64,000 nucleotides of DNA from the NCBI GenBank assembly GCA_013306675.1, contig JABLUY010000170.1:1-64000 (forward strand). Direction: 5' to 3'. This DNA comes from Thraustochytrium sp. TN22. Its lineage: Eukaryota; Sar; Bigyra; Thraustochytrida; Thraustochytriidae. Below the pieces are notes generated by a model. That model saw only the letters and a list, made by a program, of their open reading frames with translations. It was not told the origin of the DNA and did not search any database. Below are positions 1 to 9,030 of this stretch, in pieces (position 1 is the first letter of the stretch; every line of letters begins with the position of its first letter). The translations under genes were made by a program, and so were the position numbers.

Positions 1-38
1 TCCATCTTCACCAAGATCATTATCATCATCAGCAGCAT

Positions 39-69
<31 letters not shown>

Positions 70-89
70 ATCAGCAGCATCTTTATCAT

Positions 90-121
<32 letters not shown>

Positions 122-185
122 TCTTTATCATCATCATCATCATCTTCTCCATCTTCACCAAGATCATTATCATCATCAGCAGCAT

Positions 186-216
<31 letters not shown>

Positions 217-236
217 ATCAGCAGCATCTTTATCAT

Positions 237-268
<32 letters not shown>

Positions 269-329
269 TCTTTATCATCATCATCATCATCTTCTCCATC
301 TTCACCAAGATCATTATCATCATCAGCAG

Positions 330-360
<31 letters not shown>

Positions 361-422
361 ATCAGCATCAGCAGCATCTTTATCATCATCGTCATCAGCA
401 GCAGCAGCAGCAGCATCTTTAT

Positions 423-454
<32 letters not shown>

Positions 455-460
455 GCAGCT
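1..460. repeat. Trinucleotide satellite with a 147-bp higher-order unit
   Basis: The stretch is built of tca/cat/gca triplets. The landmark tccatcttcaccaag recurs at positions 1, 148 and 295, so the higher-order period is exactly 147 bp (49 triplets), and the third unit is slightly rearranged. On the minus strand the GAT/GCT frame stays open to the window edge and reads as Asp/Ala-rich acidic sequence with the marker NDLGEDGE once per unit. That frame has no ATG here and is closed by a TAA directly before the first GCT at about 455. It is therefore either non-coding satellite or an exon of a gene lying to the left. Coding status is undecided. Confidence 0.9.
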
Positions 461-986
461 TAGTAGCTAGCTCGCCCGCTCTGGCGAGCTACTAGCAGAG
501 GCGGCGGGCGGGCACGTGCTCGCGCCCTGCCACAGACTGCCCCAGGCTGGCCCGCCGGCGCAGCTTGGCGCAGCTGGCGCAGCTTGGCCTTGGGGCGGCG
601 CTTGCGGCGGGCGAGCGGCGGGAGCAGGCGGAGGCGCGGGGCCGAGGCTGGGAAATGCATTGCTGGAATGATGCCAGCGAGCGGACGCGGGGAGAAGGAG
701 TCGGATGCGTGGAGATGGCGGCGGCGACGCGACGAGGAGGATGGATTGCAAAGGCGTGCTGCAGCAAGGCGTGATGCTGCAGCAAGGCGTGCTGCTGCTG
801 CAAGGCGTGCTGTTGCAAGGGGCCGCCGGATGGCTGACGGTGGAACGACCTCTGCGAGTGCATGGACCTGCGAAGGAGAGAAAGTGGTCAATGGATGGTA
901 ATCTACAGGGGGTGATTGATGATGCGATGCGGCTGGGCGCGGCGAAAGATGAGAAAAAGTGAATGCTTGCGCTCGCTTGCCCTGAA
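461..986. other. Spacer without a recognisable gene
   Basis: No frame here has protein-like composition on either strand; the short open frames are Arg/Ala/Pro/Ser-rich by-products of high GC. At 751-820 a motif close to aaggcgtgctgctgc is repeated about five times with small length changes. This is the downstream side of the DNAJC21 homologue, so it presumably contains that gene's 3' UTR. I see no clear polyadenylation motif. Confidence 0.5.
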
Positions 987-2735
987 TCACGCCTTGCGCT
1001 TGCCCTTCTTGCCCTTGCGGCGGCCGCCAGCAGAGGCCTGCGAGTCGACGACGGCCTTGACAGTGTCGGGCGCGACGGCGTGGTTGGTGGCCTTGATGTG
1101 CTGGAATAGCTTGTTGCGCGAGGTAAAGTAGGTGTTGCACACCACGCAAAGGTGCTCGGTCGCCGTGGCGGACACGCCATCCGAGCCCTTCTTAGCCTTG
1201 GTCTTCTTGCCCTTGGTCTGCTTGGCCGGCGCAGGTGGCGGCTTGGCGCCAGCGCTCGCACCTACCTGCGCATCGCCGTCATTGTCATCCTCGGACGCCT
1301 CGGTGGCCTCGAGCTCATCACTCTCGCCCTCAGCGTTGATCTTGCCGCCCTTGTCCTCATCGCCGTCGTCCCCGTCTTCGTCGTTTTCGTCATCATTCTT
1401 GTCATCTTCATCGTCCTCGTCATTGTCCTCGTCCTCCTCGTCGTCGTCGTCGTCCTCCTCGTCATCATTATCCTGAGCAAACTTGCCGAAAGCGCCAAAA
1501 TCAGGCTCGCTGTCACTCTCGCTTTCGCTGGCGCCTTCACTCTCCTCCTCTCCTTCCTCGTCGTCATCCTCCTCCTCGTTGCCGGCAACAGCAGTGTTCG
1601 CTGCATCGCCAACGACCTTGGCCTGATCTTCCGGCTCGGACTCGGATTCTGCCTCGGCGAGCTCCTGCTCGAGTTGCGCCTGGAGCATGGCCTCCTCGCG
1701 CAGCATCTTCTGCTGAAGCTTCTTGACGGCCTCCTTGTGCTTCTTGGAGTTCTCGTGATTGCGCAGCTGCTTGTCGGACTTGAAGTCCTTGCCGCAGGCC
1801 TCGCAGTGCCAGACGACGACCTCGTCGGCGGCAGCGGCAGCCGCCTCCGCCTCGGCTTCAACGTCCTCGTCGGCGAGACGAAAGAGCTTGGTGCCCGATG
1901 CCTCGGCGGCCGCGAGCTGCTCGGAGAGGTCCTCCTCGTAGGCCTGGCGCCACTGCTCGCGCGCCTCGCGCCTTGCCTTCTTCTTCTCGTCGAGCGCGGC
2001 GACGCGCTCCCGCTCGCGGCGATCGCGCTCCTGCTGACGAGCGATCTGCGCCTGCAGATAACGCTTGTCGCGCTTCTGCACAAAGTTGACCAGGTTGCGC
2101 ACCTGCTCGTTGTAGGCTCGGCGCTCCTGGTCGCGGCCCTTCTTGTTCTCCTTCTCGATGAGGCGCCGCTCCCAGCGGCTCTGCGCCTCGTTCGGATTGT
2201 ACATGTCGGCCCAGCCGAAGCTGAGCTTGGACGAGAAGGTGGCCCAGCGCGAGTAGAAGGCCTCCACCTCGTCCGCGGACGACGTCGACGTGCCAAAAAC
2301 CGGCATGCTCGGGATCTCGCCCACGCCCGAGGAGCGCTCGAGCGCCATGATCTCCTCGAAGGCGCGCGCATATGTGGCGTAGAAGCCGCCGGTGTCATCC
2401 CCAAAGCCGTCAAAGCAGCCCGACCGAAAGTACGCCCACAGGTTGGGCGTCGGGCTGCCGTCGCCGTCGCCGCCGCCGGCCGTGCCGTCGCCGCCGCGCA
2501 AGATGGCATCGCGGTGATCGTCGTACCAGGCCCGCTCGTTCGGGTCGCTCAGCGTCTCGTACGCGGCGTTGATCTCCTTGATGCGCTCCTCCGCCTCGGC
2601 CACGTTATCCCTGTTCTTGTCCGGGTGCCAGCGCAGCGCCATCTTGCGGTACTGCTTCTTGAGCTCATCCGCGTCGGCCGTCCTGCTGACCTCCAGCACG
2701 TCGTAATGGCACCTCATCGTGCGTGCGGACGCCAT
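987..2735 (-). CDS. DNAJC21: DnaJ-zinc finger protein of the DNAJC21/JJJ1 family
   Basis: This 582-residue protein begins with a canonical J domain (residues about 8-75) carrying the HPD motif in WHPDKNRD, so it should stimulate an Hsp70. Family knowledge: DNAJC21 in animals and Jjj1 in yeast act with Hsp70 on cytosolic pre-60S ribosome maturation, releasing export factors. A charged helical middle is followed by a C2H2 finger of the U1/JAZ type ([17 protein letters not shown]), a long Asp/Glu tract, a Lys-rich patch and a second C2H2 finger near the C-terminus ([17 protein letters not shown]). J domain, two such fingers and the acidic linker are the full family architecture. ATG is at 2735; a second ATG six codons later (2717) is an equally good start. 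The acidic tract makes the opposite strand look falsely open. Confidence 0.93.
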   Translation of the reverse strand: MASARTMRCHYDVLEVSRTADADELKKQYRKMALRWHPDKNRDNVAEAEERIKEINAAYETLSDPNERAWYDDHRDAILRGGDGTAGGGDGDGSPTPNLWAYFRSGCFDGFGDDTGGFYATYARAFEEIMALERSSGVGEIPSMPVFGTSTSSADEVEAFYSRWATFSSKLSFGWADMYNPNEAQSRWERRLIEKENKKGRDQERRAYNEQVRNLVNFVQKRDKRYLQAQIARQQERDRRERERVAALDEKKKARREAREQWRQAYEEDLSEQLAAAEASGTKLFRLADEDVEAEAEAAAAAADEVVVWHCEACGKDFKSDKQLRNHENSKKHKEAVKKLQQKMLREEAMLQAQLEQELAEAESESEPEDQAKVVGDAANTAVAGNEEEDDDEEGEEESEGASESESDSEPDFGAFGKFAQDNDDEEDDDDDEEDEDNDEDDEDDKNDDENDEDGDDGDEDKGGKINAEGESDELEATEASEDDNDGDAQVGASAGAKPPPAPAKQTKGKKTKAKKGSDGVSATATEHLCVVCNTYFTSRNKLFQHIKATNHAVAPDTVKAVVDSQASAGGRRKGKKGKRKA

Positions 2736-4144
2736 CGCGCCTGCGCAAGCGCACCTCCAGCTCGTACCCGCCCGTCGCCCGCTCGCTCGCTGGTAGCCCA
2801 GGCGCTCGCTCGCCGGCCTGCGCCGTCGCCCCGAGGCCGCAGTGGCGAGGCCGGACCGGAGGGGCGCCTCGCAGGGCGCGCCAGCGCGGCTCCGCGCGGC
2901 ACCTCGCCGCCGCCCACGTCGACGCCGCGCTCGGAGTCGGAGCAGAACTGCGCGCAGCGCGTGGCCACCAGCGCCAGCTCGCCGTGCGCGGCGAAACCGC
3001 CCGCAAGGGAACGGCTTGCGAGAAGTTACGCACTGGCCGGTTTCGAGGACTCAACGCCTCTCGCGGAGAACCCGCGCCCCGCGACGGAGATGGACGCGGC
3101 GCGGCGGCGGCGCGGGCGGCGCGACGCGAGGCTGGACGCTGGGTGGCGTGGAGCAGTCGGTGCGTTTGCTGCAGGCATGTGCTTGTTAGCTGTGTTGCTG
3201 CTAGCTAGCTAGCTTCGAAGCTGCTGCAGGCAGGTTCCCAGGTGGCGCTCGAGATTGTCCGGCTCGGTCGCGCTGAGCCGGATGCGATGCACGCACCCAC
3301 GCACGCACGCACGCCATTGCATGCTATTGCACGCCACGGTGGCGCGGGTCGACCTACCTCGGCGCGGGGATGGAGGCGCGAAGCAGGCGCGCTCCACTTT
3401 GCTTGCCACGCGTGTGGTGGAGGTTGGACGCCTCCACCTTTTTTTGGGGGGGGGGGGGGTGTGAAGGGTTGGGCGAGGTGCAGAGCACCTCAGCGGCAGC
3501 GTGGTCAAAGGGGTGGCACATCCATCTCTCTCCACTCCGCGCTGACTTTGGCGCGCGCGGCGAGCTTCTCTAGTAGCCTCGCGCGCTCACTCACAGTCAG
3601 CAAACACGAGGGTGGCTCTGTTCGAGTGATTGCCAACCAGGCGGAGCCTTGCCCGGGAGCACGGTGGCTTCCCGCATACAATAACCTCGCTAAGCTGAGC
3701 CAACGGGTAGGGGAGGAAGAGAGGCGGCGCGGACGCGTGAAGAATTGACCAGGAATCACGGCGCAGCACGCCGAGCAGGCGGCCGCAGTTCTCCAAGCGC
3801 AAGCGCAGAGGCCCGTACGCAAGAGCCGCCTGCCAGCTCCGTCGTCGCGCGTCGAGGCGAAGCGTGTCCAGGCGTGACGTGACGAGACGAGACGTGAAGT
3901 GACGTGACGTGACGAGACGCGCCACGGTGAGGCACGGCGTGCGTCGCGGCGCAGGCGCGGAAGCGCGGCGGGAGCGCTTTTTCGCGAACGAAGAAGCCGT
4001 CTCCACGATCGCCGTCTCGATCGCGCGCCCCGTGCGGTCGTCACCGTGACCGGCAACTCCATCAGCAACCATCCAGCGCAAGTCACACGCGCGTAAGCAG
4101 AATTCCTCCCTAGTCGGTGCTGGAGATACATCAGAAGCACAAGC
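2736..4144. other. Spacer with short repeats and a homopolymer run
   Basis: About 1.4 kb between the J-protein (leftward) and the small gene (rightward), so it probably holds promoters for both. Visible structure: a T7-G14 run at about 3439-3459, a gcac-type repeat near 3290-3315 (cacgcacgcacgc), and a pentameric gtgac/gagac array at 3873-3919. Open frames in this stretch are Arg/Ser/Ala-rich and show no domain. I see no gene. Confidence 0.45.
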
Positions 4145-4420
4145 ATGGCGCCGAATGCGCGCACCGAAGGCCCTGCCGTCGAGGGCGACGTGGAGCTCAA
4201 CCTTCAGGAGCGCATCGACCGCATCGCGCGCGCGGCCAAGGAGCGCAGCAAGCTGAACAGCAGTCCGACTCGTAGTGTGCCAGGTTCTCAGGCCGAGGCC
4301 ACTACGAGCGAGCGCGACGAGCTTTGCGAGAAGCCCTTTGTAAATCCAAGCACGGGCCAAGCCTTTTTGCTCACGCACACCGCCGTGAACGTCCCGGCGT
4401 CCTGGAGGAGGTCCGAGTGA
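4145..4420 (+). CDS. Small hypothetical protein, 91 residues
   Basis: I do not recognise this gene. The ATG at 4145 opens a frame whose first half has the G/C-ending codons and balanced composition typical of coding sequence in this window (ERIDRIARAAKERSKLN forms a short amphipathic helix). The second half ends VNVPASWRRSE. No membrane segment, signal peptide or known motif is visible. The ending may not be the true C-terminus: a gt dinucleotide lies just before the stop and an unrecognised downstream exon is possible. The opposite strand also has a long frame, but its composition is poor. Moderate to low confidence. Confidence 0.4.
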   Translation: MAPNARTEGPAVEGDVELNLQERIDRIARAAKERSKLNSSPTRSVPGSQAEATTSERDELCEKPFVNPSTGQAFLLTHTAVNVPASWRRSE

Positions 4421-4760
4421 TTTGGCCTTCTCCTCGACTGCGGCCGAGGTGACCCCCTTGTTCTGACCAGCACACCCTGAAAACCTAGCGTGCAGTGGAC
4501 ATCCAGACCGGGTGCGGCGGCCTTCTCCCACACACTCACTACTCGCCCCCTCCCCCCACCCCCAAACCGCCCCTTCTTCTTCCGTACAAGTAAAAGTAAT
4601 CTTTCCCATGTGTTTCCCAATGTCACGTCAAAATCGTCCTTGGCCTCTTCAAGTTGCAGCAACAGGGGAAAAGGAAAACAACACCGACTTGGTTCACACA
4701 CAGGGAGGGCAGTCACGATGAGCAAGAGGACAGACAGGACCGAATTCGCTCGCTTGGGCG

Positions 4761-5933
4761 TCACTTGGGCTGTGATGGCTTCTGCTTCAGACCGATCACC
4801 GCCTCGGTCACGCCCTTGCTCGCGAGCTCCAGCTCGAGCCGGTTCAAGTACGTCGGGTCTGGGTAGCCAAAGGACGTAGGCCCGCCGTAGCGCGAGGTCT
4901 TGTGATGAATGCCGTTCCAAATGACGGCGTTGGACGCGCCGGTGGTAAGCGAGGTGCCCACTGTGAAGCAGACGCGGTTCTGAAAGGCGCGCTGCAGCAG
5001 CTTCAGACACTTGCTCCCTTGCTCATTGTCCGGCAAGTAGGCGCTGCGCGAGGTGCCGTGGTAGCGCGATCCCGGGCTCGGATGTTCCGGGCCCTGCACA
5101 CCGCTGGGGAACTGATAGTAAATCTCGATGGTGCCGCACTTGGGGTGGCCCGGCAGCGACTCGCGGCTCTTGCGCGAGATCATCGTGCCCTCCACAGGCT
5201 GCGTACCAATCTCCTCGCCGTAAAAGTGGCCGCACGAGGGGCACTTGGGTTTCTCGGCAAACCAGCGCTTGATACAATCTGAGTGGAAGTAGTGGCCCTG
5301 GCACTGCGGTAGCTTGACGCAGTCGAGCGGCTCGCTGGCCGCCGGCTTCTCCGCGCCTTCCTTGGCGCTCGACGACGTCGGCGAGTCCTCGTCCACAAAC
5401 TCCAGCAAACAGATATGACAATGCTCCCCTGGGTCCAGATCCTCCGCCTTGACAAAGGCCATCTCCTCCCACACGTGATGATGCGCCGCCGTGGCCGCGG
5501 CCGAGCGCCCCGAGTGCACCACCTCCTCGTCGGCCCAAGGCTCACTGCGGCTCGCCTTGCGCTTCTCGCGCCGCGTGGGCATGCGCGAGGCGCCCGTGCC
5601 GGCGCCGTGCGAAGGCGCGCCCGGCGAGGGGACCCCGGACGTGGCCGGGTGCGCGTGCGTGCCCTGCATGCCCGCGCCCAGCGAGGCCACAATCGAGGAT
5701 GGCGACTGCCCGCTCCCGGGCACGAGCCGCAGGTCGCGCGAGCGGCCGGTGTTCAGGTTGCGCTGCCGCATCGACGGCAGCAGCTCCAGCAGGTACTGGA
5801 AGCGGCCCATGCTGATGTGCGCGGACGCCTGGCCGGTGGCCACCAGCGCGTTCAGGTGCCTCTCCAGCTCCGGCGCGCACGGCGTCCAGCGCGGCGGGCC
5901 TCCGAGCGGGCCGTTGTCGAACTCCCACTGCAT
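4761..5933 (-). CDS. Deltex-type E3 ubiquitin ligase (WWE-RING-DTC)
   Basis: A 390-residue protein. The ATG at 5933 starts directly with a WWE-like module (residues 1-75: MQWEFDNG, then HISMGRFQYLLELLP and LNTGRSRDLRLV), the fold that binds iso-ADP-ribose in other proteins. A Ser/Pro/Ala linker follows. Next comes a RING finger (CHICLLEF ... CVKLPQCQGHYFHSDCIKRWF ... CPSC), joined directly to a Deltex C-terminal domain (GTMISRKSRESLPGHPKCGT, then GIHHKTS and YPDPTYLNRLELELASKGV). In animals the RING-DTC pair ubiquitinates ADP-ribosylated targets and regulates Notch; no Notch pathway is implied here. Animal DTX1/2/4 carry two WWE units, this one only one. An in-frame upstream extension exists but has no ATG, so I chose 5933. 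Confidence 0.88.
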   Translation of the reverse strand: MQWEFDNGPLGGPPRWTPCAPELERHLNALVATGQASAHISMGRFQYLLELLPSMRQRNLNTGRSRDLRLVPGSGQSPSSIVASLGAGMQGTHAHPATSGVPSPGAPSHGAGTGASRMPTRREKRKASRSEPWADEEVVHSGRSAAATAAHHHVWEEMAFVKAEDLDPGEHCHICLLEFVDEDSPTSSSAKEGAEKPAASEPLDCVKLPQCQGHYFHSDCIKRWFAEKPKCPSCGHFYGEEIGTQPVEGTMISRKSRESLPGHPKCGTIEIYYQFPSGVQGPEHPSPGSRYHGTSRSAYLPDNEQGSKCLKLLQRAFQNRVCFTVGTSLTTGASNAVIWNGIHHKTSRYGGPTSFGYPDPTYLNRLELELASKGVTEAVIGLKQKPSQPK

Positions 5934-6613
5934 CGATCGGTCCAGGCCGCCGCTGCCGCCGCCGCCCGCGAGCGGCGCCGCGTCCCCGCGTCGAGGCGCG
6001 GGAAGCGAGTCGAGTCGAGTCGGCCCGTCGGCCGGCGCCCGCCGCACCCGCCGCCGCGTCCGTCTGCGCTCGATCGTTCCACGCGCTGCCGCTGCCGCTG
6101 CCGCTGCCGCTGCTGCCGCCGCCGCCGCCGCCGCCGCCCTGCGCCGCCCTGCGCCGCTGGTCCGCGCGCGCGCGATCGTTCAGGCTCTGCCGCGCGGGCG
6201 GGCTCGCGCGCGGATCGTGGCGAGTTCGTACAGAACGCCGGAGGCAATAAAAGACGCCCGGTGGTTCTCCAGCTGGTCTGGGCGGAGGCTCGGAGCCTGA
6301 CATCATCGTCGCAATCGATCCGTCGTGGCCACTGGCGGTGAGCACTGAGCCGGGCCCGCGTTGCGGAGACGCGGGCGTGGCCACGTCACGCGTGATTTGG
6401 CTAACGTTAGTTGTAGGAGCTTCGCCAAGTTTGGGTCGGCTTGTGCGACACTGCCGCGCGCAGTGGGGAACCATTCGGACAGCCTGGTTGCGCCGGCCTG
6501 CGGTGCGATGCGCAGGGCTACGCAACGCGGAGAAGAGTCGAGATCTCTTTCGAGAGACGGGCGGGACGTTCTTTGCAGCACAGCAACCACGCAGCTCGGC
6601 CACGCCGTAGTGG

Positions 6614-6938
6614 GAGCTGGAGATTGAAGGAGAACTCGGAACGAGGCTCGCTGATGATTTTCTTGGTGCAGGGCAACGCGTCGTCCGGGGGAGGCGTCAC
6701 GACGACGTTGTGCAGAGCTCTCTTCGAAAGCCAGGACGGGCAGCACTCGCCGAACGTAACGCATGCTTGTCAGAGCTGGAGATTGAAGGAGGACTCGGAG
6801 CGAGGCACTGAGATGCACTGATGTTGTTCTTGGTGCAGGGCAACGCGTCGTCCGTGGGAGGCGCCACGACGACGTTTTGCAGAGCGCTCTTCGAGGACAG
6901 GACGCTCAGCACTCGCCGTGCATAGCGCATGCTTGTCA
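6614..6938. repeat. Tandem duplication, two units of about 160 bp
   Basis: The segment starting gagctggagattgaagga at 6614 recurs at 6773. Both units contain cttggtgcagggcaacgcgt and end with gcatgcttgtca. They differ by scattered substitutions and small indels (roughly 85% alike by eye), so the duplication is not recent. No coding role is apparent. Confidence 0.8.
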
Positions 6939-7045
6939 ATCTAGTGCGCAACGCAAGCTCGTCCATCTGGTGCGCAACGCACGCTTGTAAATCGTAGTGC
7001 GCCGCAACGCAAGCTTGTCCATCTGGTGCGCAACGCATGCTCGCA
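6939..7045. repeat. About 27-bp imperfect repeat, four units
   Basis: The core ctggtgcgcaacgcaagctt with variants (gcaagctcgtccat, gcacgcttgtaaatc, gcaagcttgtccat, gcatgctcgc) repeats four times directly after the 160-bp duplication. The core gcaacgca also occurs in that duplication, which suggests a common origin. Confidence 0.75.
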
Positions 7046-7117
7046 AAATGGCGTGGTACAACAGTTTGTTAGATTACTACTCCAAGCCAACTTGAACAAG
7101 CGGCGAGTCAAAGTCCA

Positions 7118-8953
7118 TCATTTGCCAGAGAGAATGGTGTGGACATGCAGTGCCACGCGGTGCACCAGGGAGGAGTCGAGCTGGTTCTCCTGCACAAAGC
7201 GGGAGGCGACATGAAGCGGGTCCTCGCCATCGTTGAAGCGGAGCGTGAGCGCACGCATGGGCGCGTCCGGGCTCGCGTTGGCAGGAATCTCCACGGGAAC
7301 CTCGTGCTGGTACTGTGCGGGCGCGGCGGGCGCGGCGGGCGTGGGAGGCGCCGCGGCGACGGCCGCGGCCATGGCCGCAGCGAGATCGTCGCCCTCTGCG
7401 TCGCCGCCCTCGGCGTCGCCGTCGGCCTGGTGTTGGCGCTTGGCCTTGGCGACGGCCTGCTTGAAGAGGTTGAGCAGCGCAGCGGCGCCAGGCTCCTTGG
7501 GTGCGAGCTCGTAGCCAGTCCAAAAGGCCTGGGCGGCGTCAGCGTGCTCGCCCAGGACCGCAAGAGCTTGGCCGACGCGAAAGTGCGCCTTGGGCCACTT
7601 GGGTCGCAGCTCGGCGGCGCGCACGCCGTCGTCGCGCGCCTGCTCCGTGAGGCCGAGCTTGAGCGCGCACCCCGAGCGGTTGCCCAGCAGCGTGGCGAGC
7701 GCCTCCTCCTTGATGCGCTGCAGCTGCGTCTCGCACTCGGCGTCCTTGCCACCGAGGCGCTCCTGGCGCGCCATGAACTTGGCCATGAGCGTCTCGGCCA
7801 GCTCCACGCCGCTCGAGTACGCCTCGAGCGCAGCCTCCATGTCCTTCGCCTTGAAGGCCTCGTTGCCCTTATTGCGCGCGGCCTCGCAGGCCTCGAGCCC
7901 AAGCGAGAGATCCTCGGCGGCCGCCGCGGCTTCCGCCTCGCGCTGCTCCTTCATGCGGGCGCACAGCGCGTCGACGTCCTCCTCCCCTTCCGACTCGGCC
8001 TCGCTGTTGCCCGCCAGCGAGGCCAGCAGGCGCGCCGTGCCGGCGTGCCCCGCGTACGCCGCCAGCTCGATGGGGCGAAAGCCGTCCGCAGACTGCTGCA
8101 GCGCGCTCGCAAATGCCTCCGGCGCGGCCTCCGCCACGGCGCGCAGGGTGGAATCCGCGCCGGCAGCTGCCGCCGCGTGCACCACAGTGGTGCCCTTCTC
8201 GCCGCGGTCCGCAATGTGCAGATCGGCACCCGCCGCCAGCAGCAGACTCACGACACGCGGCGCGTCGCGCGTCGCTGCTACCAGCAGCGCCGAGTGGCCC
8301 TCGTCGTCGCGCACGTTCGGATCCGCGCCGGCGCTCAGCAGCAGGTCCACCATCTCCGGGTTCGCGTCAAAGGCGGCCCAGAAGAGCGGCGAGCCGGTGG
8401 CCGAGCGCTGGTTCACGCGGTCGCGCAGGCCAAAGTCGTCCAGGGCCACGCGCACCATCTCCACACTGCCAGAGCTGGCCGCCTCGTGCAGCAGCGACGG
8501 CTTGCGCTTGAGCTCCTGCTTGGACTCTGCCGAGCCAGCAGCGTCTTGCTCGCGCGCCTCCGCGCTCATCGCGTACAGCTGCTTGGCCGTGCCGACCTGG
8601 CCCAGGCGCACGGCCAGCCGCAGCGCGCTGTCGCCCGTCTTGTCCTCGGCGTCCACGGCCGCGGCGCGCGCCTCGGCGCTCGACAGGCCCTCCAGCAGCC
8701 ACTGGCACACGGCCTCGTGGCCCTGCGACGCCGCGAAGTGCACCAGCGACCGCCCGTTCGCGTCCTTGTAGCCCAGCACGTGCTCGCGCTCCGCGCCGCT
8801 GCCGCCCGTCAGCTGCTCCAGCTGCTCCACGCTGCCGCTCGCCGCGGCCGTGAAGAGCGCATTCACCTTGGCGCGCTCCATCTCGTACACCTCGCGCTGC
8901 TGCTCCGCGCCCATCGGCTGCTGCACCTGCTGCTGCACCTCCTGCTGCGCCAT
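7118..8953 (-). CDS. Ankyrin-repeat and TPR protein
   Basis: A 611-residue protein. The ATG at 8953 (MAQQEVQQQVQQ) is chosen because the open frame upstream lacks an ATG and is encoded by a simple agagc repeat. Residues about 45-320 form ankyrin repeats (for example GRSLVHFAASQGHEAVCQWL, SPLFWAAFDANPEMVDLLL, ADPNVRDDEGHSALLVAA, GFRPIELAAYAGHAGTARLL). An acidic helical stretch and a TPR block follow (ARNKGNEAFKAKDMEAALEA, GNRSGCALKLG, AHFRVGQALAVLGEHADAA), resembling the clamp TPRs that bind Hsp90/Hsp70 C-termini. The last 60 residues (RALTLRFNDGEDPLHVASRF) form a separate small domain I cannot name. It is probably a cytosolic scaffold or co-chaperone, with no enzymatic motif. Domain assignment is firm; function is inferred. 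Confidence 0.88.
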   Translation of the reverse strand: MAQQEVQQQVQQPMGAEQQREVYEMERAKVNALFTAAASGSVEQLEQLTGGSGAEREHVLGYKDANGRSLVHFAASQGHEAVCQWLLEGLSSAEARAAAVDAEDKTGDSALRLAVRLGQVGTAKQLYAMSAEAREQDAAGSAESKQELKRKPSLLHEAASSGSVEMVRVALDDFGLRDRVNQRSATGSPLFWAAFDANPEMVDLLLSAGADPNVRDDEGHSALLVAATRDAPRVVSLLLAAGADLHIADRGEKGTTVVHAAAAAGADSTLRAVAEAAPEAFASALQQSADGFRPIELAAYAGHAGTARLLASLAGNSEAESEGEEDVDALCARMKEQREAEAAAAAEDLSLGLEACEAARNKGNEAFKAKDMEAALEAYSSGVELAETLMAKFMARQERLGGKDAECETQLQRIKEEALATLLGNRSGCALKLGLTEQARDDGVRAAELRPKWPKAHFRVGQALAVLGEHADAAQAFWTGYELAPKEPGAAALLNLFKQAVAKAKRQHQADGDAEGGDAEGDDLAAAMAAAVAAAPPTPAAPAAPAQYQHEVPVEIPANASPDAPMRALTLRFNDGEDPLHVASRFVQENQLDSSLVHRVALHVHTILSGK

Positions 8954-8962
8954 GGTGGCCGC

Positions 8963-9030
8963 CTCTGCTCTGCTCTGCTCTTCTCGGCACTGCTCTGCGC
9001 TGCTCTGCGCTGCTCTGCTCAGCTCAGCTC
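8963..9030. repeat. tgctc/agctc pentamer repeat before the ankyrin-TPR start
   Basis: An array of tgctctgctc-type pentamers lies immediately upstream of the chosen ATG at 8953. It would sit in the 5' UTR or core promoter, and it explains the spurious Ser/Ala/Gln/Glu-rich upstream frame. Confidence 0.7.

Larger units (their letters stand above)
6048..7117. other. Repeat-rich spacer
   Basis: No gene is visible. The left part (about 6085-6150) has GCC/GCT runs upstream of the Deltex-like gene and may be its promoter. The right part is occupied by the tandem duplication and short repeats listed separately. Open frames on both strands are interrupted, compositionally biased, and duplicated along with the repeats. 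Confidence 0.5.

Noticed and set aside
1152-3212. 686-codon plus-strand frame rich in Leu/Val
   Set aside because: It is the reverse complement of the acidic tract and J domain of the DNAJC21 homologue, which has clear domains; the plus frame has none.
3587-4609. 340-codon minus-strand frame opposite the small gene at 4145
   Set aside because: Its composition is patchy, it spans a gtgac pentamer array, and it shows no domain.
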